Shown here: piece after piece, positions 1-35,347 of the stretch
Layout of the letters: every line of letters starts with the position of its first letter
Position numbering within the stretch: position 1 is the first letter of the stretch
Assembly: GCF_010015445.1 (NCBI RefSeq)
Contig: NC_053115.1
Span: 13,337,524-13,401,523 of the forward strand
DNA from: Perca fluviatilis
Lineage: Eukaryota > Chordata > Actinopteri > Perciformes > Percidae
Direction: 5' to 3'
DNA length: 64,000 nt
Position numbers and translations under genes: made by a program
The notes under the pieces: generated by a model
The model's database searches: none
Told to the model about the DNA's origin: nothing
Seen by the model: the letters and a program-made list of their open reading frames with translations, nothing else

Positions 1-2124
1 GAGATGGTGGAGGTTACAAGAGTACAGACCTCTGTCATTCATCGTCACGTCTGTGATCACATGCAGAAAGACAGAATATGCAAACATGCTGATAATGTGG
101 GGTAAAGTCATTCTTATCTGTTCACTTAAAAGAATACAAAAACGACAACACTTTGTAGTTCATGAGTTATAAATAATCTTCACATTACTTCCATTTTTTT
201 CATTCAATTTTTTGGAAAATAAATCATGGCAGACGTATGACAAGTAAGCACAGATGTTAAGATAATAATCACCTAAATTCAAAACCACTGCTGCTTTGGA
301 GTCAACTCTCAATTGTGTTGTTGTGTGGATGAATGCACTTTTCAAAACAGCAGGTTTTCTCACATCTGCCATCCCCCCTCTCCATCCCCTACTAGCAGAG
401 AGTGAGAGCAGGACCAGAGGGGTTGTTTAGTTGAATATGTTAGTCTAGTCTGCCTGACTCATTGATCCTTTATCTGACTGAGGTTTTTGCAAGTTAGAAT
501 CTATGGCCCCGACCATGGCTCTGATATATCAGTAGCCTAACTGTGCTGTGTATTTATAAATCCATGGCGCTGTCCGTGGTGCTGAAGTAGGAGATGGCTT
601 TGTAATTGCGACTTTTTCTCTGAGTCCTGCCCCGCTGTCATTTTCGTAAGGGATGTATAATATTCTCCAAACTATATAGCAAAAAAATAAAAAAATACAG
701 AACCAAAAGAGTCGTTCATGGGGCAGTTTGCTAGTTGCAGGTGAATAAAAAACGAACCGGATGCCCTACTGAGTACAAGTATTTTAAAACACTAAGCAAT
801 TTGGTCCTGTTAAAGAGATCAGTTCTGAAAATGACCTAAAAGCAGAGCTTGAATTGATCAGACAGACAAAGTAATGTCAGTCATAACTAGACCAATTCAC
901 CAGCAGCTACAGACATGATGAGAGTCAAACAATGAGTGTGACCTTTGATGACCAGGGAGAAGTTTCCATCCCTGAAGGCTGTTGGGCTGAGGCCGACCCT
1001 GCCCAGGTTGTAGGAGTTGTAGATCCTCTGGTCCCCTGCAGAGAACATGTCCAGCACCCTCTCCATGGCGTAGTCTGGACGGGCCCGGTACATGTCCCAG
1101 TGGACCACCCTCTGCCTGTCCCTCACCGTGTCCCTGGTCCACACCATACGGCCGCTCACACACTGCAGCACCACCCTTGACCCAGCGGGGGCGCTCACAT
1201 TATAGCCTGCAACCACCACGCTGCTGCTGCTGTCAGACTGACCTGACACTAGAGGACAGAGAGGGTGTAGAGTTTAAACCCTGAGACATTTAGCATTTAC
1301 TAAATCCCTGAATAGAAATGCTTAGATATAAATCATAACTGCACATGTACACACAGAAAGAGAAACATACCTGCAGTGAAGAGGCAGGCCACAGGGACTG
1401 AAATAAAAAAGACAGTAGGGAAAGTGAAACAGGATAATCACTTGAACAGACCCTGTCAGACTGTTACACTGCCTGTTGTGTCAAGATGTATAACTCCTGC
1501 ATGTTGGAAGGCTCCCTAAATTCAGATTGAACTACAGCTGGAAATGATTCAAGATCAGACTATTTACTGCAGCTGTTTACCAAAACTAAATATGCCTAAT
1601 TGAAAACAATAGTTAACAGATAAATAGTTCATCTTGATGCTAATATTCATAAAGTGTAGTTAAGCTAATGACTGGCCTACACTCTTGATGCTTTGGACAC
1701 CGAGTCAGTAAAACTCATCTGTCAGGAATGTGTGTGTGAGAGAGTGTGAAGCATGAGGTGGACAGGAGGAAAGCATCAGGTCTGGCTTTATTATTAGTCT
1801 GAAAATATTCAGATAAATAACTTCTATCTCTAAATGTCGCAAATTAACTGACTAACACTTTAAATAAAATCAGTAATTTCTAAGTCTTAAAATATGAAGC
1901 CTAATCTTATCAAAGAACAAAAGGAGATTAGGACAAACGTGGAAAAAATATATACATTTTAATTTAATGTATAGCCTACCAATACAGGTGCAGATGTTTG
2001 ACCTTAAGAGGCTAGCCTACTGTTTTAAAACAATGAGAGGTTATGTGCATAATCTGCACGCAGCCTACTTACTGTGGATTAAGAGGAGAGCCTGAAAAAT
2101 GATGTCCTCCCTCTCTGACTTCAT
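1..2124 (-). CDS. mxra8: mxra8 (matrix remodeling-associated protein 8 / limitrin), 5' part, partial gene
   Basis: Type I membrane protein with two Ig-like V domains, known in mammals as limitrin/DICAM, acting in cell adhesion. Four coding exons are visible on the minus strand: 2073-2124, 1371-1397 (only 27 nt), 943-1248 and 1-50 (runs out of the window). The phases join correctly (A|TC, G|TG, G|AC). The start at 2122-2124 gives a short signal peptide, with hydrophobic core ALLLIHIPVACLFTA spanning exons 1 and 2. The first Ig domain then shows the family pattern RVVLQC, RMVWTRD, RQRVVHWDMY, DGNFSLVIK and, across the exon 3/4 junction, DRGLYSCNLHH. The last is the conserved Ig Y-x-C strand. 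The second Ig domain, transmembrane segment and tail lie left of base 1. The family match is strong; the exact 5' UTR was not determined. Confidence 0.9.
51..942 (-). other. mxra8 intron 3
   Basis: Intron between the exon ending at 943 (donor GT at 942-941, followed by CACA, weak) and the exon starting at 50 (acceptor CAG ending at 51). It is AT-rich. I see no coding segment, RNA gene or clear repeat in it. Confidence 0.7.
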
Positions 2125-2682
2125 GTTCACAATAATGGTATGGTAATGGTACGGACGGAGATTTGTCAAGGCTGTGCACCTGGCAGATGGTCCCGAGGGT
2201 AAGAAAAGCCGAATTATATACCCTCCGCAACAGCAACAGCAACAGCAGGACTTGATTCGTTGAAATTCCAGAGTTTGAAGAAGTAACAGGCAGCGCCACG
2301 TTAGGGCTTCAACACAGAACCAAAACAGGACCGAAGTGAACTAATCCCACCCGGGAAATGAAACATGACACCACTGGCCTGCATGTAGGCCTACATCCCC
2401 TCTCCAAAACGTAACAGTTCAACATCTCAAGAGAGAGTTTTGCGAACAAACTGCGAATAGGCCTACTTCTACTTTATTTTATTTCAAAAGGCAAACACTG
2501 CATTTTACTGCATTTCAATTTTAAGACAACTACATTTTACTAGTTACTAAAGCTTCATCTAAAGTAGGCTATATAATTGTATATGCATTGCATTCTTATA
2601 AATGACTCTACCTAGTGTATAAAGTAATAACATTTACTCCACCTTGAACAGCCATAAGACTAAAATGCGGCTTGTACAGAGC

Positions 2683-2729
<47 letters not shown>

Positions 2730-3751
2730 CTAATGATATAAGCAAGAGAAACGTATTTACATTGCACAGTTCACACATGAGTCATTTATATTGCTAAACA
2801 TACATATAGAAATGAAAACAAACTTGTGTTCAGATATGAAATAATATATAATAAGAGAGACAGGAGAGCTTTTACTTCGGATACTTTTCTGATAGTACTT
2901 CTGTAATTGTAACTCAAGTTTTGAATGCGGGACTTTAAATGTAAATTGGGGTATTAAATGATCTAAATACGTTTTCCACCACTGCTTGATCACATGTAGT
3001 AATAGAAGTAAAAGAGCAGGGCAAATGGATCATATCTAACTTTTGTCCAGGAGACACGCTATAATTTGTCCTTAACCGTCATCAGTAACTTAAAGGGGAA
3101 CAACACCTAAGAACTCCAATATATTATTTCCATGGCCTAGGACAGTTCAATCAATATTTGTGAAAATTAACTACTCTGTGAAATGTGATGTCATCACGTT
3201 TAAGTCCTCCAAACATGTAACCACATATAAGCCATTTTAAAGTGCATCATATCACATTTAGCCTACTGTATATGTATACAGCAAAGTAGCTGTAGTAGTA
3301 GTTTCCACTGCTCCTGCTGATACCTCTACTTGTTTAGATTGTTTAGATTAGATATATTTATTGTCCCATGAGGGAGATTTGTTTTCACAGTCTGACATGC
3401 ACATGGCAATACACACAGACAAATGCATCAACAGATAACATAAAGACAGGTATATAGACACGTAGAAACAACCTCATGGTTTAGCTCAAAGAAGACCCCT
3501 ATTGGCTGATTTATGCTATGACATGCACAGTTACTATCGTGTGTCTTCAAAGCTATCACAGCTCTCTTGAATATTGCAATGTCTATTTCAGCAAGGAGTC
3601 TATTCATGATCCTAATACATCCATTATATGATCACGAAGTTTGGAGTAAGCAATAGCAGCTTTAGACCTGTACATTTCCCCTTACGTTTAGACGATTAGA
3701 CATATTTATCTCTCCAAAGAAGTCCTATTTTACCCTTACCTTAAAAGCTAG
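2125..3751. other. upstream region of mxra8; no gene seen
   Basis: This stretch holds the presumed 5' UTR and promoter of mxra8 (minus strand, directly right of 2124), a CAACAG-rich tract near 2228-2247 and an (AAT)n microsatellite. The rest is AT-rich sequence with only short random ORFs. Nothing else could be supported. Confidence 0.5.
2682..2729. repeat. (AAT)n microsatellite
   Basis: Perfect AAT/TAA trinucleotide run of about 48 bp in the mxra8-psma5 spacer. Confidence 0.95.
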
Positions 3752-3823
3752 TTCCCATACCGGGAGTCGAACCCGGGCCGCCTGGGTGAAAACCAGGAAT
3801 CCTAACCGCTAGACCATATGGGA
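3752..3823 (-). tRNA. tRNA-Glu (anticodon UUC)
   Basis: 72-nt gene on the minus strand. The 7-bp acceptor stem pairs TCCCATA with TATGGGA. The anticodon stem CCTGG/CCAGG closes the 7-base loop TTTTCAC, with anticodon TTC. A-box (TGGTCTAGCGGTTAGG) and B-box (GGTTCGACTCC) promoters are intact. The discriminator base is A at 3752. A TTTT run just downstream (forward AAAA at 3743-3746) can serve as the RNA polymerase III terminator. No intron. There is no sign of decay, so it looks like a functional nuclear tRNA-Glu gene. Confidence 0.96.
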
Positions 3824-4506
3824 CCGATGTACAAGAATCAACTGACTGCGGGAATGTTCCTGTATAGTTATACAGTGCTAATATGTTTTTACAGTCTTTA
3901 TTGTATAAGCACTATATTCATATTGCAGCAGGTATACATTTTACCATTCCAATTACTTAGTACTAACAGTATTTATATTGCAATCACGACAATATCAATA
4001 TTACAAGATCTGAATTGTATTATCCAAGTAAGTGTATATTCTCTAACAGTGAAGCCTATTGTGATTTTAATTTGACTTGCATGATTGTGATATATTCTTG
4101 ATCTAGACTGATTAACATTAAATAGTAGTTCAAGAGACAAAACAGGAGAATTTATATTTATTTATATGTTTCTGGGCAGGTTTTTCATTCCGATCTAAAT
4201 TGTTGATTTGGGTTCTTTTATTATAGACTTTATCAAAACAACATGCCCTATTATTTAAAATGTGTATTAATCACATGCTTTATTTCATATCAGTATCAAT
4301 TTATTTTATAGCAGACAGTATGACTTAAACTCTTTGCTAACCATATATATTTAAACTTGTGTGATGATACCATTACAATACTTAGAGACAGCTCTGCACA
4401 TACGGAACCTTCGTTTCCGATTTGTTGACAACCGGCCCGTTTGGATGTTACACCTCAGACGCTTCCCCTGAAACAAGCGAACTCATTCAAGGGTTTGTAG
4501 CTCGAG

Positions 4507-4781
4507 GTAAATTACTATAACAAGTGTTATTATTTAGCAGAATGTCGCAAAATTGTTAATATATGTTATTTTAAACATAATTATAAAGTCGGAATATTGG
4601 TGTTAGACTTCTATGAGCAGTTTCCGTGCAGTTTCAGTGAATGGCTGCGTCAGCTAGCATGCCAGCTAACATGCCACCCGGTGGATACTCGAAGCAAAGA
4701 ATTGTCCTTACTTTTTATAATTGAATTAAGTCATTGTTATAGTGCATGCGTGTTACATAAACCAATGTTCTCTGTTTGCAG
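4507..4781 (+). other. possible 5'-UTR intron of psma5
   Basis: A donor-like GTAAAT at 4507 and an acceptor with pyrimidine-rich lead (TCTCTGTTTGCAG, ending 4781) frame a possible intron directly upstream of the psma5 start codon at 4804. This would place the transcription start near 4400-4500. The inference rests on splice-site patterns only. Confidence 0.4.
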
Positions 4782-4803
4782 GTGCTGTGTTAAACGTTAA
4801 AAG

Positions 4804-9272
<4,469 letters not shown>

Positions 9273-9556
9273 AGCAGATAAGACTTGAAAGTCTTGGTTT
9301 GAGTTCTGTGCAGGACAGGAGAGGACATGGAAGTACACCTGGGCTAAATGTCACAACACAACCACAACTTGGCATCAGCACATTTTCCTTGCTGCATTCA
9401 GATTTTCTATTGGATTGCATAAGAGGCTTCTCTTTTTAGTGTGCTAATTTACTTGTCTCTCAGTATCTGTACAGCAGTCTGTCCAGCACTTAAAACTGAG
9501 TGGCAAGAAAACAGTTGGGAAGGGGTTATTTTTTTTTGTTACGAATCAGTACCACA

Positions 9557-9562
9557 ATTAAA
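9557..9562 (+). terminator. candidate poly(A) signal of psma5
   Basis: ATTAAA hexamer 285 bp after the stop codon. A second candidate is AATAAA at 9844-9849. Which one is used cannot be decided from sequence alone. Confidence 0.4.
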
Positions 9563-9921
9563 CTGTTGTATTCAGAAAATGGTCTGACTCTTTGCATTTT
9601 TTGTGTATATTTTGCTGATGATAAAAGAAAACTGGTTGGAGGTTGAAATTATGAAGAGATATTTTTCTGTTTACACTCCATTTTGATTCCTTAATATGAT
9701 CGTAAAGGTTGTCAGTTATATTTTAGTCTTCTCGTCAGTTTAATGAATCCATAATGAGGAACTGCTAGAATAATGGCTACAATGTAAACTAATCCTATTG
9801 TGAAGAAAAAGCCTATCTTCCAGACGTTTCTTCTGTATTTAAAAATAAATACATTTTGAATTCAAATAAATTATTCCCTAAAAAAGAGAGAGAAAGTTTT
9901 CGTGGTCTTATCGCGGTCTTT

Positions 9922-9935
9922 CCACCAGGGGGCAG
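9922..9935 (+). promoter_or_regulatory. CTCF-like site between psma5 and sort1
   Basis: CCACCAGGGGGCAG agrees at every position with the vertebrate CTCF core CCASYAGRKGGCRS. It lies about 200 bp upstream of the sort1 start codon. Occupancy is inferred only. Confidence 0.5.
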
Positions 9936-10143
9936 TTTAACCCCAGAAAACACGCCATGTCAGTTGAGGAAGATTCCTGCCGTCCAATGAGAGTGCAGGT
10001 TGTTCTGGCACTGACCAATCTTCTGCCACGGTGGATGGGCCGTTATTGAAGATGCATTTGGTGATGAGGGGGGCATGTGAAGCCAAGTGTTGGGACAGAA
10101 AAGCTTCTCGCTGAGTCCAAAGTTGTGCAGTTTTTTTGTAAAC

Positions 10144-24390
<14,247 letters not shown>

Positions 24391-26970
24391 GGTGGACATT
24401 ACTCCTCACTCAAAGGCTCATCAAGCCTAAATCTAACTTTCATGATGCCTGGGAACTCCTGTTGCTCCCACATGCCGATTAACATCTGCTTCTCACTTCT
24501 TGCTATCCCCTGGTGGCTGGAGGACTCAGCAGCAACTTACATTGCTTCATGTACCAGTTGAGTCTCCCACAAAAAGGCGAACTGGTGGTTTTGGGAGGGG
24601 GACAAACCCAGTGCAGAACAGAAGAAAGTCTCTGGGGTTCCTGGAGAGCTTTTGTTGTTTCTGTCACAAAGAGTTCTCTGTTGTGCTCTGCATGTTTCCT
24701 TTCATGCTGACCTTAGAAAAGATGGCCTTTCATATCGGGATGAACTGCAAAAGCACAATACAGAGGCTAGATATAGAGGCTTACAGAACATTTTATATAA
24801 GAGTTAGGGAACAGTCAAACAGAACACAGAAAATAATAATCAATATTTTAGCTCAGAGATTATGTCTGCTGTCAGTTAAGTAGTTTTTGTATTCAGTAAT
24901 TTTAAACATTAAGTTACAGTCCTGGTGGCCATTTTATCAATAATTTTGTCAGCTTCACCAGTCATTAAAATTAGGCTAGACTACTCATTATGAGTTACTT
25001 GTTAGTCACAAGTTCTTTAGAAATGAGCACTTTTAATTTTAATAGCAGCTACTGAGAGCAGTAATGCCTCCTCTAATGTTACTGGTCACTATTTCTGACT
25101 AGTGGTGTTTTTGTTTTTACCATACACAGTATACAATATGTTTTTTACTGGTATAATGGACCAGAATAGTAATGCAAGTAATGAACTTTAGATATGAACC
25201 TTTGGATGGATTTTTTTTTATATATAGCAATAACTTTTTAATAGTCTGATTTTTTTCATGCCACTTTCACTTTTAAAAGTAGGTAATATAGAATCAAATA
25301 TTTTAACAGTTATATACTATTATTCATACATACAGTATGTCTACCTTTTTGTTTTCATCATTGTAATTATTATTAAATAGTTTATATTTATAGATGAGTC
25401 AAACTAAATTGAAACTGTAACCAGAACATAAAAATAAGTACAAATGCTTTGTAGATGGTAAAAGCCACATTAGTGACTACTAGTGCTTATTTAGAAGAAC
25501 TTGTAACTATTATCAGCCACCAGATCAATAATGTCGGCTAACAAGAACAATAAAAGAAGTCACTGAGAAATAAATGCTAGTCTTTCATTTGTAGTGCCTA
25601 TTGAAACTTTTAAAAAGAAATGTTAAAAGGGCCTGCCATTGTTGTAAGATAAAACTATTTTTTATACAGTGAAGCAATACCATCTACTCCCTTTGTATGT
25701 GTGGTAAACATGAAAGACTTGAATTATTGCCAAAGCACTTTTACTGTTTAGTTTTCTAATTGTAGAGGTGAGGTTCTATAGGTGAAACCTAACCTTAGCC
25801 CAGCATTATATGAAGTATAATGCTAACCCAAACCCTTTACTTGAACTTTCAGATTTTTTCCTTAACAGGGTGCACCAATATGTTGCTGTTGTTTATTTTG
25901 TTTTTTTATTATTATTTGGCTGATATTTTCCCTATATCAGCCAATAGCAATATGCATTTGTCTAATGAGCTTAATGCAGGTGCAGGCATAATCATCAAGT
26001 AATCAAATGTTTTTAGAGACCATGCTTGTTTCTGTTACTAATATAAAACATTTTGTTTGTAAAGCTTAATATTAGCAGTACAAACAATTATCAGAATTAT
26101 ACTGTTTTTTTGTTTTTTTCCTCCTGATGTTTTGGTGCATCCCAATTTAATAATCTCACAGATGTTCAAAAATAGCCACAATAACAGATCTAATTTATCA
26201 GATTAATGTGTCTGGTGGCCATAACAACAATACACTTAATTAAGTTAATTGAGTTACATATTTTTCCCAGTAGACACTTTACTCTGTTATCTGAATTATT
26301 AAGACGAGATGTTGGCTGGCTACCATTTCTATTATCTGCAATGTACAGTAAGAGCTGTAACTTTTGACGTGTGGGCTTAAGGCCAATGCTTGTTTTCCAG
26401 CAGAGTCAATAATATCCCAGCGAATAAGCTATTGTAATAAGCTGGCCTAAAATAGAGGCATATTCTCAAGGACTGTTGGGTGGACTTTGTCAGATATAAA
26501 AGCAAATTCATATGCTTGATGCATCTTTATATACACAACTGTCATTAAGAACAAACCCAGCTATTTACTGGATCCATCGATTTATTTTTGCACTGCATCT
26601 ACAGATCTGTGAAAAAGTTGCATGTGCCACCTTTTACATCTCATTTTTGTAAAGGATTGTGAAGGATCTGATTTTTGATTTTCATTCCATCTTGTTTTCT
26701 TGACTGTTTGCTAGAATATCAGAGATGAGTATCTTTGAATTAAACTATTCTGTAGCACAAATGTTTTATAACAATGTTTGCATTTACTGAATGAAATAAC
26801 ACAACTCTTACATCCGTTCAGTTGTGTTTGGGTTTTGTTAATGCACTGTCAAAGTCAGTTGCTTACTGAAGACACTGATTGTGGTACCACTTAAAATAAG
26901 GCACCTTTATAAAAGGTAACTACTAGCCAAGTTGTAACTTCTAGCTTTATTGATCGTTCATAAGCATAAC
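24391..26970 (+). other. sort1 3' UTR and downstream spacer
   Basis: AT-rich, no coding signal. Several AATAAA hexamers occur (25549-25554, 25569-25574), so the end of the sort1 transcript is uncertain. No RNA gene seen. Confidence 0.5.
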
Positions 26971-27288
26971 TAGGGCTGGACGATATGGAGAAAATCCGAT
27001 ATCACGATATTCTTGACCAAATTCCTCTGTCGATATTGTAGGGTTGACAATTAGTGCTTTCATAAAATATTTTACTAATGAGATTTTAGATAATCATCAG
27101 TAATGTGAATATAATTCCTAAGTGGGTAAAGGCAAATCCAAGAGTCTGGTAATTTCAGAAAATTACATCACTTTACTGTGATGCAGCCTGTAAAACCAGG
27201 AAAATACAACACTTAAGCCATATTACGATATCCAAAATCTAAGTCAGTCCCATATAGCGATATAATATTGATGTATTGCCCAGCCCTA
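26971..27288. mobile_element. hAT-type MITE, copy A
   Basis: Termini TAGGGCTGG and CCAGCCCTA are inverted. The subterminal region is rich in CGATAT/ATATCG motifs. The interior (ACATCACTTTACTGTGATGC, AAAACCAGGAAAA) is shared in reverse with the element at 47021-47382. The 8-bp target duplication is no longer clear here. Confidence 0.75.
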
Positions 27289-27952
27289 ATTATAACCATT
27301 TACTAATGTTTTATAGATCTTGACTCATTGGACCATATGACTGCCAACATCTATTGAACAACTTATTTAGCATTTATGAATAGATTACCAATATTTATAA
27401 CTGCATTATTACTAAGTATAAATGGTAAACACCAGCAAGGGATTTTTCATAATCTGACAACCAAAATGTTTTGCTTATATTTAATGGCTTATAACTAACC
27501 TTTCTAGTAAGTGATTAGGCTAATTAACCAATAATAAAGTCATTAGTTAGCTACTATTTTAAAAAGTGGCACTGACATTCAGAACCGTCATGTTTAAATT
27601 CTAACAGAACCTAACATAAAACGTTTTTCAGCTAAATAACCTTAGGCAGAGCTACATCTTAAATGTGAGTAAAAAAGTAGCCCAGAATATTACTGTTGGA
27701 GTCAGTCAGTTACAAAATGTCATGAAGTGCCACGTGGATATAATATTTCTAGAACTAAGCTAGTTACTTAGCTAGCTATCTATAACTGTTCCCACTGGTA
27801 CTGATAGACAGTACAGTCTATGGATATCATACTTCCCACCTCTGTTAATGCTCTAGAATTTTGATAACTTGTTCTTAGTATTGTATCACTGGAAGAAGAC
27901 CTTGATGCCACCGTAGGGTGTGCTTCACATACAGTCTATGGCTGTCCATCAA

Positions 27953-27966
27953 ACAGTAGGGGGCGG
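27953..27966 (+). promoter_or_regulatory. CTCF-like site upstream of mdm4
   Basis: ACAGTAGGGGGCGG matches 13 of 14 positions of the CCASYAGRKGGCRS core. It lies about 240 bp upstream of the presumed mdm4 first-exon donor and in the same orientation as the site at 9922-9935. Confidence 0.35.
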
Positions 27967-28129
27967 CACACTCTTGGCCTAGTATGTAGCTGTGCAGCCG
28001 GAAGTTGTGTAGCCATATTCATCGTTTTGAATCTGTAGTTCAGCGATGCTAATTGTCAGCGGTTAGTTAGTGAGCTAGAGTTCAAAATCCCAAGATTTAT
28101 TAGCTAGCTATATGTACATTTCCAAGATG

Positions 28130-28203
28130 TCGACTAGATGTTTTTAAGGCAGCAGAGCGTGTGGAACAATGTAGCAGCTGTGAAGTAATGCCAACTCATC
28201 ACG
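28130..28203 (+). other. probable non-coding first exon of mdm4
   Basis: Sequence ending in CATCACG|GTAAGAT, a strong donor, about 590 bp upstream of the coding exon. Its 5' end is approximate. It sits within a CpG- and GCTAGC/AACGTTA-rich tract (28040-28340) that looks like a promoter region. The inference is from splice pattern and position. Confidence 0.5.
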
Positions 28204-28803
28204 GTAAGATCAGTTTCAACGAACGTATTGTTCAGGATATAGCTAGCTAGCTAACCAGCTAAGTTAGCTAGCTAACGTTAGCCCTGTCGTTACGTTAGCT
28301 AGCTGTCTATTACACGTTTGCTAACGACAGCAGGTTTGTCACCTGCCAACGTTACCCAGAGGTTCCAGTTCCCATGCCAGTAGCTAATAGTGGTTGCAGT
28401 TGGGCTTTGTACCAACATTTCATCCGTTTATGCAACGTTACGCTACCTCGGTTTGACGGAATTCTGACCTTGTTATTTGAAGACATATTAACGCCAACTG
28501 TCACAATAGAACAAGTGATGGTGGAGTGGTGTAACGTTAACCGTGTGTCCATGTGGTGTAACGAATCCACCCAGGCAGATGTTTGGTAAGCCAGCCCATT
28601 TTGGTGCAGTCTGTTAAACGTTACAGTCATTGACAAAGTAAAGTCAATTTGGCCTCGTGGGCGTTGGTATAATACGTGTATTAACGTTAACGTTTAAATG
28701 TTAAGTCAATACACCAGCATTAAGTTAATGTAATGACCGTGAATTTGATGGCTGGTATATCTTACATGTTATAATACTGTATTTCAGACTTTGTTCGTTT
28801 ACT

Positions 28804-32878
<4,075 letters not shown>

Positions 32879-32911
<33 letters not shown>
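32879..32911. repeat. (AC)n just after the mdm4 stop
   Basis: AC/CA run of about 30 bp starting within a few bases of the stop codon, hence in the 3' UTR. Confidence 0.85.
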
Positions 32912-32914
<3 letters not shown>

Positions 32915-34822
32915 GGCTCTGGGGAACTCAACAACAACAAATATACAACATACATTCGACCATACAGATGCATGCACTCTGGTACACACTCATAGACATT
33001 CACACAAAATGTGCACCTTACCGTTTAAACCTACACAGATATGTACACAAAGTATAGCACTTGGTGAAGCTTGCTCTTGGTTGCATGGTTTATTCTGCAT
33101 CACACTGCTTCTCAAGTATTGTTTTGATGAAACCTCTGACTCGAGAATTTGTCATACCAAATGTTTGTTTTAGTGCCACATTTAAATAAGGGATATACAA
33201 AGGCAGAAGTATTTATTTATTTATAAGGAGATCACATGAGTGCACATTGTGAGCTATTTGATTTAATGAAGACTTTTTTTTTTCTTTTCAGGCTATGTGT
33301 GAATTTTCTCATGGTTTTTGCTATGCATTGAATGGTGCCATTTTAAACTGGTATTGCTTGCCTTCTGTTAGTTTTCTTTCCCCATAGATTCACGTTAGAC
33401 ATCATCTAGGCAAAAATGGAAAGATCATTGCAGGTAATTACATGAATATTTCTTTAAGCATCTTCTAGGCCATTTTGTTATTTATTTTTTTAACCCTTTT
33501 TTTATATCATTTTAGGGAATTGTGGCTCTGAGATTTGAGTTATGAAGACAAGATTGAAGGAAGAACATGAAAGAGGGTAATAAAACCATGATTTTGTTGT
33601 CAACAGCTGCAGCTCCATGAAAGTATCCTCCTAAGCTTTTCTTTAAAAAACAAAAAACAATTACTAGCATAATTGAATGTACTGTAAAATACAGATGTGG
33701 TGGCTTAAGTCCTGTTTCTCTCAACATAGTATTTTAAATGTAGAATTGAATTTAACTTGCTTGAGAATGCACAGCTGAAGTATTTACTGTAATTTTCTCT
33801 TGGGGTACTAATTTGATGTTAATGTGTATTCAGTACCGTATTTACAAGCCTCTGATGACAGTTATGCCTGCAGTAAGTTATGTTATATAACTGTTGGTTA
33901 ATGTTTAAATGTTATCATTCAGAAAGGTTCCTTTACACACAAATTCTAATCAAACGATTTCTGTATATTTTGTATTTAATTTATTTATGATTCAGTTTTA
34001 ATTGTTTAAATGACCGCCACTTCTAATGAAGCAGAAAACAGTCTGCACTTGTTACAGAGCTCTAATGTGTACATTTTACGCAAAACTATTTGCTGAAAGG
34101 TATACAGAAAGTCTTTTAAGGAAGCAGGTGAAGTTACCACATGTACCCTCTGTGAAAATGACTGGAGTACATATTGGGAGTTAGAGGTTTGATTTCAGCG
34201 TTAACACTGCCACGTAATGACTCTGAACTTTAATTTGTATATTATTATAGATTTTATTTTGATGTCTCTGCATTATTTGAAGATTGTGTCGCTGGACCGG
34301 TGGGTGAGCGGTCTACAAATACAGTATGCTCTACAATCCTTACAAGTTAAATGTACAGTGACCGTAAGCATTAAACTCTTGGCTCTGCTTAGCGTAGAGG
34401 GAATACAATAGTTCCTTGATATGGCCTTTACTTGCGCTTAATCTTTCTGCCAGCAGGTGGGGAGAAGTCTCAATATTGTATCTGGTGCTCACATAAGCTG
34501 TACAGTACCAGTAATACCATGTATAGCATATATAGAGCATGCCTCCCGTCGTGACTAGAGCCAGCACTGAACTGGTGAGAGAGCTATATTAGTTATATGA
34601 AAAGCTATAAAAGATGAATGTCGCCTTTTGTATTTATAACCCATAATTGTGCATCGAGAGAAACAAACTTCCTCTAGATACAGACCTCATTAAAGTGGCT
34701 TAGTACATATTATACCAGTAATACTGGTTCACAATGACAGACTTGTTGCAATTGACATTAAGACTATAATTTGCCCAAACGTTGTACAGCTAATATAGTT
34801 GTTTGTTTTCTACCTGTCATGG

Positions 34823-34828
34823 AATAAA
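34823..34828 (+). terminator. candidate poly(A) signal of mdm4
   Basis: AATAAA about 1.95 kb after the mdm4 stop codon, implying a long 3' UTR. Other, weaker signals lie between. Confidence 0.45.
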
Positions 34829-35347
34829 ATGAGTTGTTTTGTAAAGCAACTAAGAGTTAATTGTTTCATTTAGTTCACTCGCTGACCAGAGGGACAGTTG
34901 ATTGTGTGTCTGTGTGCGCGTAAGTCATGTATGACAGGCCAGCTGTCACGTGTCTTCTCCTTCTTGACTGGGCTCCAGCACCTGCAACTCCGCTCTGCTT
35001 ACTCACGGTCCTGCTGCCCTGTGTCTGCCTTATTTTTGGGACAGACAACCTATCCTCTACAGTAGATGATGCTGTAACACTTTTGCTTTCTAACTTGTGC
35101 ATAAATACTGCAGCTATGTTAAGCCAGGGTGTTATAGATAATTACCCATTAGGGGATGTTCCCTCAGTGTGGAAAGTCCCCTGTGAAGCTTTCCCCCATC
35201 TGAAATCGCACAAGGGTCGACTCATGCCTATAGAAATGGCTCGGACATTGACATGATCATAAAATGAGTACTTTCATACAAGTGAAGGCAACTTTTTACT
35301 CAGTGCTTTACAGAGGGCATGATTCTAGGTAAAAAATAGCAAACATC

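Noticed and set aside
10087..10143. Upstream extension of the sortilin frame
   Set aside because: It starts at a non-ATG codon; the ATG at 10144 gives a normal signal peptide.
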